From contig BJKQ01000013.1 in the NCBI GenBank assembly GCA_006538405.1, positions 62,001 to 126,000 on the forward strand: a stretch of 64,000 bases of DNA, read 5' to 3'. The notes under the pieces were generated by a model, which saw only the letters and a list, made by a program, of their open reading frames with translations, was not told the origin of the DNA and did not search any database. Position numbers and translations under genes: made by a program. Below are positions 11,330 through 20,810 of the stretch, one piece after another; position 1 is the stretch's first letter, and every line of letters starts with the position of its first letter. The DNA comes from Hansfordia pulvinata. Lineage: Eukaryota; Ascomycota; Sordariomycetes; Xylariales.

Positions 11330-12016
11330 TTAGCATCTGTCAATATGAGCATGAGGAGATAGATCAGCATCGCGCCCGCATGACTGACCGAAAAATCTGA
11401 AATAAGCGTATGGGTTAGCCAGAGCTCTGTCGCAGTGGATCGATAGCGCAACTTACAGAATACCAAAACCCCCGATCCAGATCGTAAGAGCCGCGGCGAT
11501 GGTTGCAATAATGCACCACTTGCCAAGGCCTCGTGTCGCGAGCAGGGACCGGTCATGAATGCGACTGGACCTGGGTAGGATCAGGTCGTGCGAGTTTACC
11601 TTGGCCGGGGCCTGATCTTGTCCGTCGTTGCCGGCGGCATTCGTGTCACCAGCGTCGTCGGACTGGCTGCCCAGGACTCTCGATTTCATGGTCTGCATCA
11701 GCTGCTGCAGCCCCTGGCTGTCCACCCAACAGTCGCCCACCGCCTTGGCGCCGCTTTGCGGTGGAAAGGTAACCTTCTCGAAGCCCTGAGCATTCTTCTG
11801 GCCGGTATTTGTGCTTTGCGACATGGTCTTCATAGTTTCTTGGTCATTCTGCATCTGCAGCAGCCATGGCAGGAGGATCTCGGGATTGTAGGTGAATGTG
11901 CAGGTCATGTGATTCTTGACCTCTTGCGGCTGGTTGTTCGACGACCAAGATATCTCGATAGCAGTCGACAGGGCGGCGAGGCCTAGCACGATCCACGATG
12001 ACGCGGAGCGAACCAT
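11330..12016 (-). CDS. unrecognised secreted/membrane protein, two-exon
   Basis: The ATG at 12016 gives a signal peptide (MVRSASSWIVLGLAALSTAI), a 150-residue lumenal or extracellular part with two cysteines (in HMTCTF and GDCWVDS) and Gln/Asn-rich stretches, then a hydrophobic segment (WCIIATIAAALTIWIGGFGI) near residues 165-185. Exon 1 is 12016-11457. The intron 11456-11397 has a consensus GTAAGT donor, a CTAAC branch site and a TTTCAG acceptor. Exon 2 ends at the stop 11332-11330, giving 208 residues. A second donor (GTATTC) 7 bp upstream also splices in frame and would read to 11242, adding a second hydrophobic stretch (AMLIYLLMLILT) for 235 residues. I prefer the consensus donor. I do not recognise the family. 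Confidence 0.58.
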
Positions 12017-13740
12017 GATTCCGAGCGGGCTCTGATGGAGATGAGGAGCGTGTTTCGCGAGGCTGCGTGTGGTGCCAGGTTCTTCGTCGATGATTACACC
12101 GACGCGTTGTCGACCCGCTGGTGTGTTGGTAATGGAGAAGGGGGGACTCGGAGCAGGGGAGAAGAGCCAAGGCGGGCGAGCCGTCTGCTGTTTGCCATCT
12201 TTTATTCTTGAATTCGGATAAGACGGCGGGTCACGAGGGAGCGTGCCTGTAATCGGGCTGACTGTAACACTCTGTGGCGAAAGAGGCAAATGGTTGATCA
12301 CCGATGTTTGGCCAGCGTGAGGTCTTTCGGGCCATCTCAACCTTAAAAAAGCGCAAGGCGTCCAGGTTCTAGTTTCGCCCGCTCCAAGTCCAAGGCTTGA
12401 TCAACAGAGGCGGCTGTCATGTCAGAATGGCACGACTGCCCGGTCTAGGCGGTGCGACATTCGAGAAAGCGGGAGCGTGCTGGAGCCGAGATACACGTAA
12501 AAGAGTGCCGATGTTCGTTCTACATGGCAAGACCGATGGATCCCTTGGCCTACATCACGAAGTCATCCGGCGCGGGGGCAGTGTTCACCTGAGGTATCTC
12601 TCGCCACTATCATGGACGCCACGGGAGGGATTCGTCGGCCACCGGTCCCCGGGTTAGGTAACTGGATCCGGTGGCAACCCGCCAAGTGCGCCGAGATGCG
12701 CGCCGTGTCGGGGGAAGAGAGTCGCGACCCAAGGGCTGGTTCCAACTTGGAGCCTCCCTTTCCAAGCGTTGGGTTGAGGTTGAGCGAAGCAGCCAGCTGT
12801 GCGTGAACACCGGTGACCGACCAGCACAGAAGAGAAGACATGATGCCCTGCCGGTGGTGTCGTCCATGGCCCCTGCGCCGGCGGCGTGGTAGGTTTACTA
12901 ATGAATTAGTCAGTGCAGGTAGGCCCTCGTAGAATCGGCCGACCACTTGACACAATCCTTCGACATGGGGGCCCGGGGGAGGCGCACGGCGGGTGGGCTT
13001 CAGCGGGGCGTACACGGTGGCGAGAAATGCCAGCCCGCAGTTGGCTGGCCGGCGGGCGTAACGACCTCGGCTGGCCACTGGCGCCGTGCCACTGATTACT
13101 GAGCGTCCAGCCAGTCCAGCAACATGATCAACCTGGCATCTTCCATGGCCCCGGCCCCGACCCTGAAAGTCGAGACCATTCCACGTACCAGGCCGACCGG
13201 AAATGAGAACTTGGGAGTGCTGTCTTGTTGGGACGAGGTCGTCGACATGATTGTGAGGTCTGCCGCCACTCCGCTGCCAGCTCGGCCGAGAAGGCGAATG
13301 GATGCCACAGACGTGGGCATCATCGAGCAGTGAGATCCAAGATTGGCCGCAGACCTACACGCCCAAAGATACGCACGCCACCGGTGTTTCCTTTACTGGC
13401 TGAAACTGGCAGTACCTTACTCGTACGAGAGGCAATGCCCACCGGATGTAAGGAGGTAGGTAAGGTACCTGTAGGTAAGGTAGGTACCAGCGGGAACCTG
13501 AGGCAGGTACATCCCATACGCCACCATGCCTCGGGCTTAAGGTTTACTCCGTAAGCGTTCCTGCTATCTATGGCAAGTCGACCAGTGTGGTCAGACTCTT
13601 AGTCGGGCGATCAAGGCAGTCGGTACAAAGTGCTGCTGAGCAAGAAAAATCCGACGGCGTTCCTGACTGCCCACGAATCTGATGGTTTCGGCTTTCATAC
13701 ATGAGAGACTATTCTGCCGTTGCTGCTGCTGCTGCTTCTG

Positions 13741-13788
<48 letters not shown>

Positions 13789-14372
13789 ATGCTGCAGCTG
13801 CTGCTGCTGATGCTGCTGAGCTGTTCCGAGTAGTCGAGACTCTGAAATTGTGGCAAGCCGCCCCGCACCGACCTGGATTGGCAATGGAATCTTCGCTGGC
13901 CGTAGGGACACTTTGGAATCCGCACATCTCTATAAGAGTAGACGCACAAGCCGCCACCAACATGGCAAAGCAGCGCCAGGCGTACGGAATATCCGTTGTT
14001 CATATGAAGCTAGTGCTCGAGAGGTTCCCTGCCTCCGACTTTGCGCTGCTTGCTCGCCATGTACAAACACACACTTCCTACTACCAAATCGGCAGGGCAT
14101 TTTTTCTCTGCCCGTGTTCTCCTCGCCGCCACCACCACCATCGTCATGGAAAGACATTGTGTGTTATTGCCCCTCATCAACCCGAATTGCCAGGCACCAC
14201 GCTCCTGCGCGCCCTACACGGGATGTGTGGGTAGTACTCAACATGGTATTTTGTCGAATCGGTGACGGTTCGGGTCGCTTTCGTCACTCCTCCTCCTACT
14301 CGCCTCCCTTTCCGCAGGATCATCTCTCGGGAAATCCGCGGCCCCACCCCCTACGATACCCTCGCTGCGCCA
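12017..14372. other. intergenic region
   Basis: No convincing gene in 2.35 kb. It holds the upstream region of the 12016 gene, one TACTCGTA (13418) beside several GGTAGGTA/GGTACC runs (13450-13490), and a long CTG repeat (13720-13822). ORFs that cross the CTG tract are open only because of the repeat. Confidence 0.55.
13720..13822. repeat. CTG/CAG trinucleotide tract
   Basis: About 100 bp of nearly uninterrupted CTG with a few variant triplets (TTC, CTA, GAT, CAG). It is open in several frames on both strands (poly-Ala, poly-Ser), but no flanking coding signal ties it to a gene. Confidence 0.9.
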
Positions 14373-15993
14373 TCACGAGCCGGAGCGCTTGACGACGTAG
14401 GCGCCGCGCTCAATGGTGTTGATGACAATGTAGCCCGAGGGGAAGAAGGGGTAGTGGCTCCAGGTGCCGACAAACTCGAGGGAGCCGCCGCCGTCCTCGG
14501 CGTCGTCCTCGGGGTAGATGTCGAAGAAGGCGACCTGCTCGACGCCGGCGCCGGTGGGGTCGTCGGGGATGGAGGAGACGTCGAGGATGACGAGCCCGCC
14601 GCCGTAGTTGCTCTGGAAGGAGAGGCCGCCGTGGATGAACTGGTTGTGGTCGATGCCCCGGCGCGGCGCCTTGTAGGAGCCCGTCTGCCGGGGCTGCTCG
14701 AGGTCGCTGACGTCCCAGATGTAGGTGACGGGGAAGCCGTCGGCGGCGGGGCCCACGGCGTCGTACTCGTCGTACTCGTCGTCGAGCACGAGGTACTGCT
14801 GCCACTGCGTGTCGAGCACCCAGCCCTGGTGCGTGTACGTGGCGCCCTCGTACGACGTGCGCGAGATGACGGCGGGCGCCGCCTTGTCGGTCACGTTGTA
14901 GATGGTCAGCGTGTCCTCGTTGTAGCCGTAGCACACGTCGGTGCCGACGTAGCGCTCGTCGGGCCCGCGGTAGATGAGGCACTGCGCGTCGTGCACGTAG
15001 CCGTCCTCGGCCGCGCACCCGGGCGACGACAGGTTGTCCAGGTCCGCCAGGTCGATGAAGATGAGCCCGGACGCGCACGTGCTGTTGCGCGGCTGCGCGC
15101 CCACCGCCACCGCGTAGCCCGCCTCCTCGTTGGTCACCGTGTTGTGCGACCGCCCGATCGGCAGCTCGTTCCAGTAGTAGATGTCCTCCTCGTTGCTGAA
15201 CGTCTTGGGCCCCGCCGCCGGGTCCAGCGCCAGCAGCTTGGCCATGTCGAAGATCTGGATCCCGTGCTGCTCCGCCTCGCTGCCGATCACGACGTAGCTC
15301 TTGTAGCCCTTGATCTCGCGCCACAGCGACCGCTCCGCCGCCGTATACTGCGGCAGCCGCCCCAGGTACGCCAGCTTGCCCGCCGCCGTCACCTCGGAGA
15401 AGGACGTCCCGTCCTCCTGCGCGATGGCCACAAACTCGCGGCCCTCGGGGCTCGTCCACCCCCACGACCCCGCGCCCTCCCCGCCGTCGCTGCCCAGGTC
15501 CACGTGCGACTGGAAGTCGTACAGGTCCAGCCCCGAGCACGCAAACTGGTACAGCGGGTCCGCCGCGTCCAGCACCGCCTTGCCGTCCGTGCAGGCAATC
15601 TTGTCCACGTCGGCGCTCATGCTCTTGTACTGCGACGAGTCGAACACTCCGGCCTCGCGGCGGCTGGCCCAGAAGGACTGATGGGAGGGGCAGAAACGGT
15701 CAGCGGAGGCATGCTTCTTGGGCCGGCTTCAAGGGGCGCCGAAGACCAACAGAGGGAGAGGCGGCAAAGAGAGAGGAGGGAGGGAGAGAGAGGAAGGAGA
15801 GGGAGAGGAAGGAGAGGGAGGAAGGAGAGGGAGAAGAGGATAATCCCCTTACCATCTTGGTGGACATGATCTTCTCGTGCATGGCGCCGCTGGCGTACAG
15901 CTCGGCGTCTCTCTGCGCGTCGACTTGCATCTCCTTGGCCAAGCTCTGGCAGAGCCCGGCCGCGAAGGTCACTACAGACAGGGTCGTCTTCAT
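14373..15993 (-). CDS. secreted LVIVD / choice-of-anchor-B type protein
   Basis: Two exons: 15993-15853 (47 codons) and 15677-14373, joined in phase 0 across a 175-bp intron (GTAAGG...CATCAG). The product has 481 residues. The start is at MKTTLSVVTF, which opens a signal peptide of about 19 residues. The mature part has repeated blade-like segments typical of LVIVD or choice-of-anchor-B proteins: EFVAIAQEDGTSFSEV, YVVIGSEAEQHGIQIFDM, AGYAVAVGAQ, LTIYNVTDKAAP, GGLVILDVSSIP, and a terminal GYIVINTIERGAYVV. Conserved fungal relatives share the YASGAMHEKIMSTKMSFWASRR-type linker across this intron. Probably a secreted beta-propeller; the biochemical role is unknown. The long plus-strand ORF over this gene is antisense shadow. 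Confidence 0.85.
15751..15841. repeat. polypurine/polypyrimidine tract inside an intron
   Basis: About 90 bp of GGAGAG/GGAAGG-type purine repeat on the plus strand (pyrimidine on the coding strand), inside the only intron of the 14373-15993 gene. As a pyrimidine-rich tract upstream of the acceptor it may help splicing. Confidence 0.8.
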
Positions 15994-17574
15994 CTTGCCG
16001 TGGCGGATCAAAGGAAACAAACACCTCGGGTGATTCAGTCGACAGATAGCTATGGCTATGGGCACGCAAGATAGCTTGGCTGGTGAAAAGCCAACCGGCA
16101 CCGGAAACCCGGCGGTTTTTATCCTATCCCCCCTTCACGACCTACCACACGAGCCACCAAGCGACCCCCGAAAGACACCATCCTCGCGCCAGGTGATAAG
16201 GGAATGCCGCGATGTGGTATCCTCAAGACGGACCTTCTCCATGCGGCGAAGACACGGCTCGAGACCGTCACCCAGCCCCGGCCGGGGCTGCTGGCCGACG
16301 GTCACGATAGCCTCGCGGCGGAGGCCCTATAGGGCGGGGTGCTCGTTCAGGCACGCACCCGCGATGCATGCCAAGAGGGCCAGGCCAAGGGGCTCCGCGT
16401 TGGGGCAGCTTCCGCATCGTAACATCTGCCCCCCGTGCCCCCCTATGCTGCCAGTACTCGGGCCAGCGATAGGGCAGATGAGCAGGACGCGAACCAGCCG
16501 TGGAGCCAATGGCGGGCGGGGGACGTGGTGTCATGGTCGCCAAGGCTGTTGCCGAGCCTTCGAATGGTGCCTTGGCAGGGCCTCACCTTCTGCTTTGGCC
16601 CCAACCCTCCGAGATGCAATCGGCTGCCAAGGCTCGGAATGGGCGAGTGACCACTTCGCTACCACCCCCGCCGGACGAGACGCAGCGATGCTGTGAAGCC
16701 TATCGGATGAATCGTGTACCTGCGAGGCGCGGAATTTGGCTTTGTTGCCGAAGCCTCTCTTTCTCGGCTGAAGAATGCGACGGCTCGGCTTTCGGAGATG
16801 CAGCCCTTGGTCGACGGCTCATTTCACAGTCGAACAGGACCGCCGCCCAGCGTAATCGGCTCGAGGCTCGCCAGATGCTGATGGTAGGCAAAGATGGATC
16901 AACTCAACCCCTGGACTCTCACCGCAGCGCCAGGCCAGGTTGAGGAAGTCGGTAGGTTGTGGTACCACATTCTGTTTTCGACGGGGCGGACGGTATGGAC
17001 GGCGTCCATGGCATTGATAACGCGAGATCAAGTGCGCGTCGCGCTCGGCCAAAAGAAGACGGGGCGCTGGGGAAGACGCCCATGACAAGCCCAGGCCTGG
17101 CAGTGTTTTGGTCATGTCCGCGGTCCAGCTTGCCTTCTCCGTCGCTGCCAGCTACGACATCGTTGCTGCTCGTTCTGAACAGACTCGCCAGCCCCATGAA
17201 CCAAGTTCGTGGGAAGTGCTCAATCCCTTAGCCAGCGCACCATCGGAATCCATGGCCGTAGCTGAAGGCCAGCCAATGACCTGCCGGAGACGAGGCGGGG
17301 GTAGATTGAAGTGATCTACAGGAATGTTCAGCCGCAGACACCAAAGGCGAGAAGAGAAACCCAACCTGAAGGTCAGCATTGACTGGCTCTTTGACGAGCT
17401 GATGAAGGTGCTCAAGGGAGGTAAGGATCTATGCAGATAGTCGACTCGCCAGCTTGGGTGACCTATTTTATGATGGCCAGCCCCTGGCTGTGCTGTTGGA
17501 GTGGCATATAGGAGTACTGTCGAATGGCACTGAAACTTCGTCCAAAGCCTGAGCACGCTCTCATGTCTGGCTTC
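15994..17574. other. intergenic region
   Basis: About 1.6 kb between the LVIVD-type gene and the 5S gene. Apart from the TATA-like element I see no feature. ORFs are short and overlapping. Confidence 0.55.
16117..16122 (-). promoter_or_regulatory. TATA-like element
   Basis: ATAAAA on the minus strand within GGATAAAAACC, about 125 bp upstream of the ATG at 15993. Confidence 0.45.
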
Positions 17575-17582
17575 TTATATGA
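17575..17582 (+). promoter_or_regulatory. upstream TATA element of the 5S rRNA gene
   Basis: TTATATGA, about 25-32 bp before the 5S start, where Neurospora and fission-yeast 5S genes carry a TATA-like element that works with the internal RNA polymerase III promoter. Confidence 0.6.
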
Positions 17583-17606
17583 TTTGTCTTAAAGGCATTC
17601 CTTCCC

Positions 17607-17725
17607 ACATACGACCATACCATCTGGAAAACTCGGGATCCCGTCCGCTCTCCCATAGATAAGCCAGATAGGGCCGGATTAGTAGTTGGGTCGGTGACGA
17701 CCAGCGAATCCCCGGTGTTGTATGT
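17607..17725 (+). rRNA. 5S ribosomal RNA
   Basis: Starts ACATACGACCATACC and ends GTTGTATGT; the two ends pair to form helix I. Core conserved 5S elements are present: GGAAAACTCGGGATCCCG, GTCCGCTC, AAGCCAGATAGGG (A box), GGATTAGTAGTTGGGT and GGTGACGACCAGCGAATCC (C box). The length is about 119 nt. It sits alone between protein genes, as expected for the dispersed 5S genes of Sordariomycetes. I see no disruption, so it is probably functional. Confidence 0.95.
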
Positions 17726-17729
17726 TTTT
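17725..17729 (+). terminator. RNA polymerase III T-run terminator
   Basis: Five T residues immediately at the 3' end of the 5S gene. Confidence 0.75.
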
Positions 17730-18137
17730 GCTCCCTTTTTGCTAATTGCTACACCGACCTCGATGATGTATAACGCGAGCTGCCGCAGTTGGACTGTTGA
17801 GGCACACCATGCCCGAAAATCGATGCCGGGAATGGGAATGCAGGCCGCGTTAGGCGCTTGCCTCGGCAGTGATCTTTAATCCAGCAGTCTACGGTACACG
17901 TGGACATGCAATGGTGCTTCTCGCTCATTACAGCCACAATGGTTCTTGCATGTTATGGGAAGCGTTCACGGCCTTTCATCCTAGTAAATTCCGCACTGTT
18001 GAAGAGATATTCTATTGCGAGAGTGCTAGTTGTGCTAGGAATGGTGCCTGCAAGTGTTTTCCGACTCGTTGACTCTTCGAGTTTTCCCCACGTAACGAAC
18101 GTCTTAATTCCTTCGCCCTCAAGCCTGGCCGCATCAT
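17730..18137. other. intergenic region
   Basis: About 400 bp between the 5S gene and the stop of the small secreted protein gene. Nothing recognisable. Confidence 0.55.
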
Positions 18138-18335
18138 TTACAATTTAGCGCAGTCGGCAATGTCCTTAATGAATTGCTTGTGGCAGGCCGACTTGTCTTC
18201 CCATATAACAGCATTCTTTAGACAGGCCTCTTTAGCCTGCGTTGCCGCCCTGAGACAATCCTCCTGCGTGTAATTCCTGGCCTCGATGGCAGTTGCAGCC
18301 AAAGTAATGACAAGGAACAAATAAGATGAGAGCAT
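18138..18335 (-). CDS. small secreted four-cysteine protein (twin CX10C)
   Basis: Single-exon frame of 65 residues. Residues 1-19 (MLSSYLFLVITLAATAIEA) form a clear signal peptide. The 46-residue mature part has exactly four cysteines, at 27, 38, 51 and 62, spaced C-x10-C-x12-C-x10-C. The segments between are rich in Ala, Glu, Lys and Gln, typical of helix. A spacing of 11 residues is three helical turns, so each pair would lie on one helix face and could form two disulfides in an antiparallel hairpin. A TATA-like AGTATAAG lies about 170 bp upstream, and the AT-rich flanks suit a small gene. It is a candidate effector or antimicrobial-type secreted peptide; no function can be assigned. The signal peptide and even cysteine count support it as real despite its size. 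Confidence 0.62.
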   Translation of the reverse strand: MLSSYLFLVITLAATAIEARNYTQEDCLRAATQAKEACLKNAVIWEDKSACHKQFIKDIADCAKL

Positions 18336-18694
18336 GATGTATTTTGGTAAATGGTGCAGAGATCTTGTGTTGGTGTGTCGGGAGTAAATTGCTCTAGGTC
18401 GATCAAATGGTTGCCTCTGAGGAAGAAGGGTGATCCGGGTGAAATATGGTGTTGAGAATGCGATGGTTGATGTTCACTTGATGTCGTCTTCGATTGAGTT
18501 CTTATACTCGAATATTATTGATTTATTTGACGAGCGAAGAGGATATTTCCGTGCGTCTTTCATCACAGGGCGTCGGTAACGGAATGAACCCGAGCATTCT
18601 TCTATTTTCATTCTCTTGCCTCTTTTGAAAAGCTCTGAATGGTCCCCATTCGCTTGGAAATAGAACCAGTCTTCTTGCCCCCCCTCGACTTCTG
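18336..18694. other. upstream region of the small secreted protein gene
   Basis: AT-richer 360 bp containing a TATA-like AGTATAAG (near 18500, minus strand) and presumably the 5' leader of the 18138-18335 gene. Confidence 0.5.
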
Positions 18695-19249
18695 CTAACC
18701 CGCACTTAAAATATGAGGATGTAGCCGCAATGAAACCTTCGTAACTACACGATTAGAGGGCAAGTTCCGCAAGACTGTACTTGTAATGATAGGGATGTCG
18801 GAATACGCCGACAAGGTAAAACCCGTCGTGTCCACCACCCACAGACGGTGCTTGCCGGAATGCGAGATATTAACAGCCGCGCCTCCCGATCCACAGAAAG
18901 CACCGCAACGTCCCATATCCATCCAAGGCCGCGTGCCTTCATCATTAGGTACCTGGGAAAAACCGCACAGTATATTATATAGATTAGAATTAGTACTTTT
19001 AGTACGCGCATTGTAATGCTGCAGCACTGCAACTATTGGCTCTGATCCTGGCTTTGCAGTTTTCCAATCACGACTCAGTCTAAACCATAAACCAGGGCCT
19101 TCAAGCCTAGCGCCATGCTCAAGGTGCCTTAATTTATGGTCAATCTTCGAGCGCAAAAGAAGGTGGTTTCCGTGAAGCGGATAGCGAAGGGTGTAAATGG
19201 TAGGTTTTGTCAATATATAAGGGGTAATTGCCTTTACTCTCCACTGCAC
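18695..19249 (-). CDS. uncertain hypothetical ORF
   Basis: An open frame of 184 residues in otherwise gene-poor, AT-richer DNA. Parts look protein-like (LWFRLSRDWKTAKPGSEP; VNISHSGKHRLWVVDTTGF), but there is no signal peptide, no recognised motif, a weak start context and no clear promoter. It could be a lineage-specific gene, a fragment of a decayed gene, or chance. I do not recognise a family. Confidence 0.25.
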   Translation of the reverse strand: MQWRVKAITPYILTKPTIYTLRYPLHGNHLLLRSKIDHKLRHLEHGARLEGPGLWFRLSRDWKTAKPGSEPIVAVLQHYNARTKSTNSNLYNILCGFSQVPNDEGTRPWMDMGRCGAFCGSGGAAVNISHSGKHRLWVVDTTGFTLSAYSDIPIITSTVLRNLPSNRVVTKVSLRLHPHILSAG

Positions 19250-19725
19250 CCTGTCAAGCGTTTGGAGTGGTCACCAGGAGATACTTGGTCATCTAACCTC
19301 TCCATTCAGAGCGGGGCTAGTCGTAACTTTTACAGTAATAAGCCATAATTAACACTTGGCAGATCAAGTCCGAGGGTGGGGGCAGTCTCGGTCATGACGG
19401 TGTCAAATTTTCGAGTAGCCGAAAGACAAGTAGGTATCATTGAGAGAAATAGGATATGCGCTTCGCTTTTGCAATCTTGGTATCTTCCAAAGCATGGACG
19501 GGACTCAAGAAAAGAATAAATGACGGAAACACCAGGCTATGCAGTCTGACGAAACCCTAGTGTCGACAAGCTGGGGACGAGAAAAAAGGAGGAGAAAGGG
19601 GAGAGGGGGGGAAGGCGAGTGCCACAGCAAAAGCTAACAAGCCCGCGTGTGACCTTGCGTGCAGAAAGCGTGCATCCGCTACACAAACAGGCGTCAAGGC
19701 CTATCCACAAGGGCGGGGAGACGGC
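19250..19725. other. intergenic region
   Basis: Gene-free 475 bp. Purine-rich [20 protein letters not shown] stretch near 19580-19615; otherwise nothing. Confidence 0.5.
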
Positions 19726-20655
19726 TCAACGCCAGACGGGGGACACGGCCCAGTGCCGCAGCATGGTGTTGACGGCCCTCGTCCACTCGCGGCGGAAGCA
19801 CTCGGCCAGCTGCTGCGCCTCGTCCTCCGTCGGGTCGCGGCCTCCCCACATCTCCTGGCGCCAGGCCTCGGATTTGGCGTACTTGGTAATCAGGTCCCTG
19901 TGGGAAAGCCCACGTTAGTCAGCGGTTCACGGGCCAATCGGGGTCGGGCCACTGCCGGCTGGGCCTCCCTCTTTCGCTGCCTGCCACCCCCTCCCAAAAG
20001 AGCGAGGGTCGCCTTGGGCTTTGCAGCTTTGGCCCGATAGAGGATATCCGGCCGGCGTTTTGGGAGGTGAGAGGGGAGGAGAAACTTTGCATATAGAGAG
20101 TCAAGGCAGGCAGGCAGGCAGGCAGGAGTCAGGACGTACTCTTCGCGGATCTTGACCAGGCAGAGCCAGGCGAGATTCCAGCTGCGGCTGGACCCGGGGT
20201 CGTTGTGCACGAGTTGCAGGGCGTCGTCGACGAGATCGCCGGCGACGGGGTAGTTGCGGGTGTGGCCCCGGATCTCGGTCAGGAACTGGTGGCTGGTGAC
20301 GTAGAAGTGCCAGGCGCTCGCCAGGGGCTCGCGGAAGACCTGGGCCTCCTCCTCGGTCTCGCAAGACTCGGCGAGCTTCTCGATCCGGCACAGCTCCGAC
20401 AGAGTGTTCACGCGATGCGTCCTCAGAGCCTCGATGAGTGGCCTCGAGGCTTTCTGCGAGGCGACTAGTCAGCAACAACGAACCGAGGCCGTTCTAGAAT
20501 CGGACTGGGGGCTGTCACGAGCCCCTGCAGTACCGGCTTGAAAAGAAAAGGGGGCAGCAAGAGCAGCCAGATCAGCTCGGGCGGTTCATGGTGAGGCCTA
20601 CCTCGAATGCTTCTTTATTCCGGATCGACGGCTTGGGTGTCCTGGGGGACGCCAT
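19726..20655 (-). CDS. conserved-looking hypothetical protein, three exons
   Basis: Exons 20655-20602, 20453-20140 and 19897-19726 (54+314+172 bp) join in frame with GTAGGC, GTACGT donors and CGCAG, CACAG acceptors, and encode 179 residues. The chain is helical and acidic/basic mixed (KASRPLIEALRTHRVNTLS, CETEEEAQVFREPLASAWHF, SWNLAWLCLVKIREEDLITK) and ends HWAVSPVWR. No signal peptide or membrane segment. I do not recognise the family. The start is the ATG at 20655 in a good context (ACCATGG). An in-frame upstream ATG at 20772 would add 39 residues but lies only about 30 bp from the TATA box, too close for a normal leader. Frame continuity through two consensus introns makes this a real gene. 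Confidence 0.78.
20105..20126. repeat. (GGCA)n microsatellite in an intron
   Basis: About five GGCA units inside the second intron of the 19726-20655 gene, just after its donor. Confidence 0.85.
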
Positions 20656-20800
20656 GGTATCGACGAAGACCTTGTCTTCGGTTTGATCTAGCTGTGGGTT
20701 GCCGTGGTACTGAGGTGGGCTGCCGAAGCCTTCGAGTTTCAGGGCAGCGATGTGGTTTGCGAATAAACCCATGGAGCCTGGTATCCGGGAAAGAGGGGGA

Positions 20801-20810
20801 TATATATATA
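20801..20810 (-). promoter_or_regulatory. TATA box (TATATATATA)
   Basis: Ten-base alternating TA run (TTATATATATATCCC on the minus strand), about 150 bp upstream of the preferred ATG at 20655. Confidence 0.65.

Noticed and set aside
13701..14234. ORF encoding a poly-Ala start across the CTG tract
   Set aside because: Open mainly because of the triplet repeat; no splice sites, motif or promoter; equally open in other frames.
14262..15869. 535-codon plus-strand ORF
   Set aside because: It is antisense to the LVIVD-type gene and consists of Val/Arg/Ala-rich shadow sequence; it runs straight through that gene's intron tract.
20656..20772. 39-codon N-terminal extension of the hypothetical protein at 19726-20655
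   Set aside because: The ATG lies only about 30 bp from the TATA box and has a weaker context than the ATG at 20655, though it is in frame.
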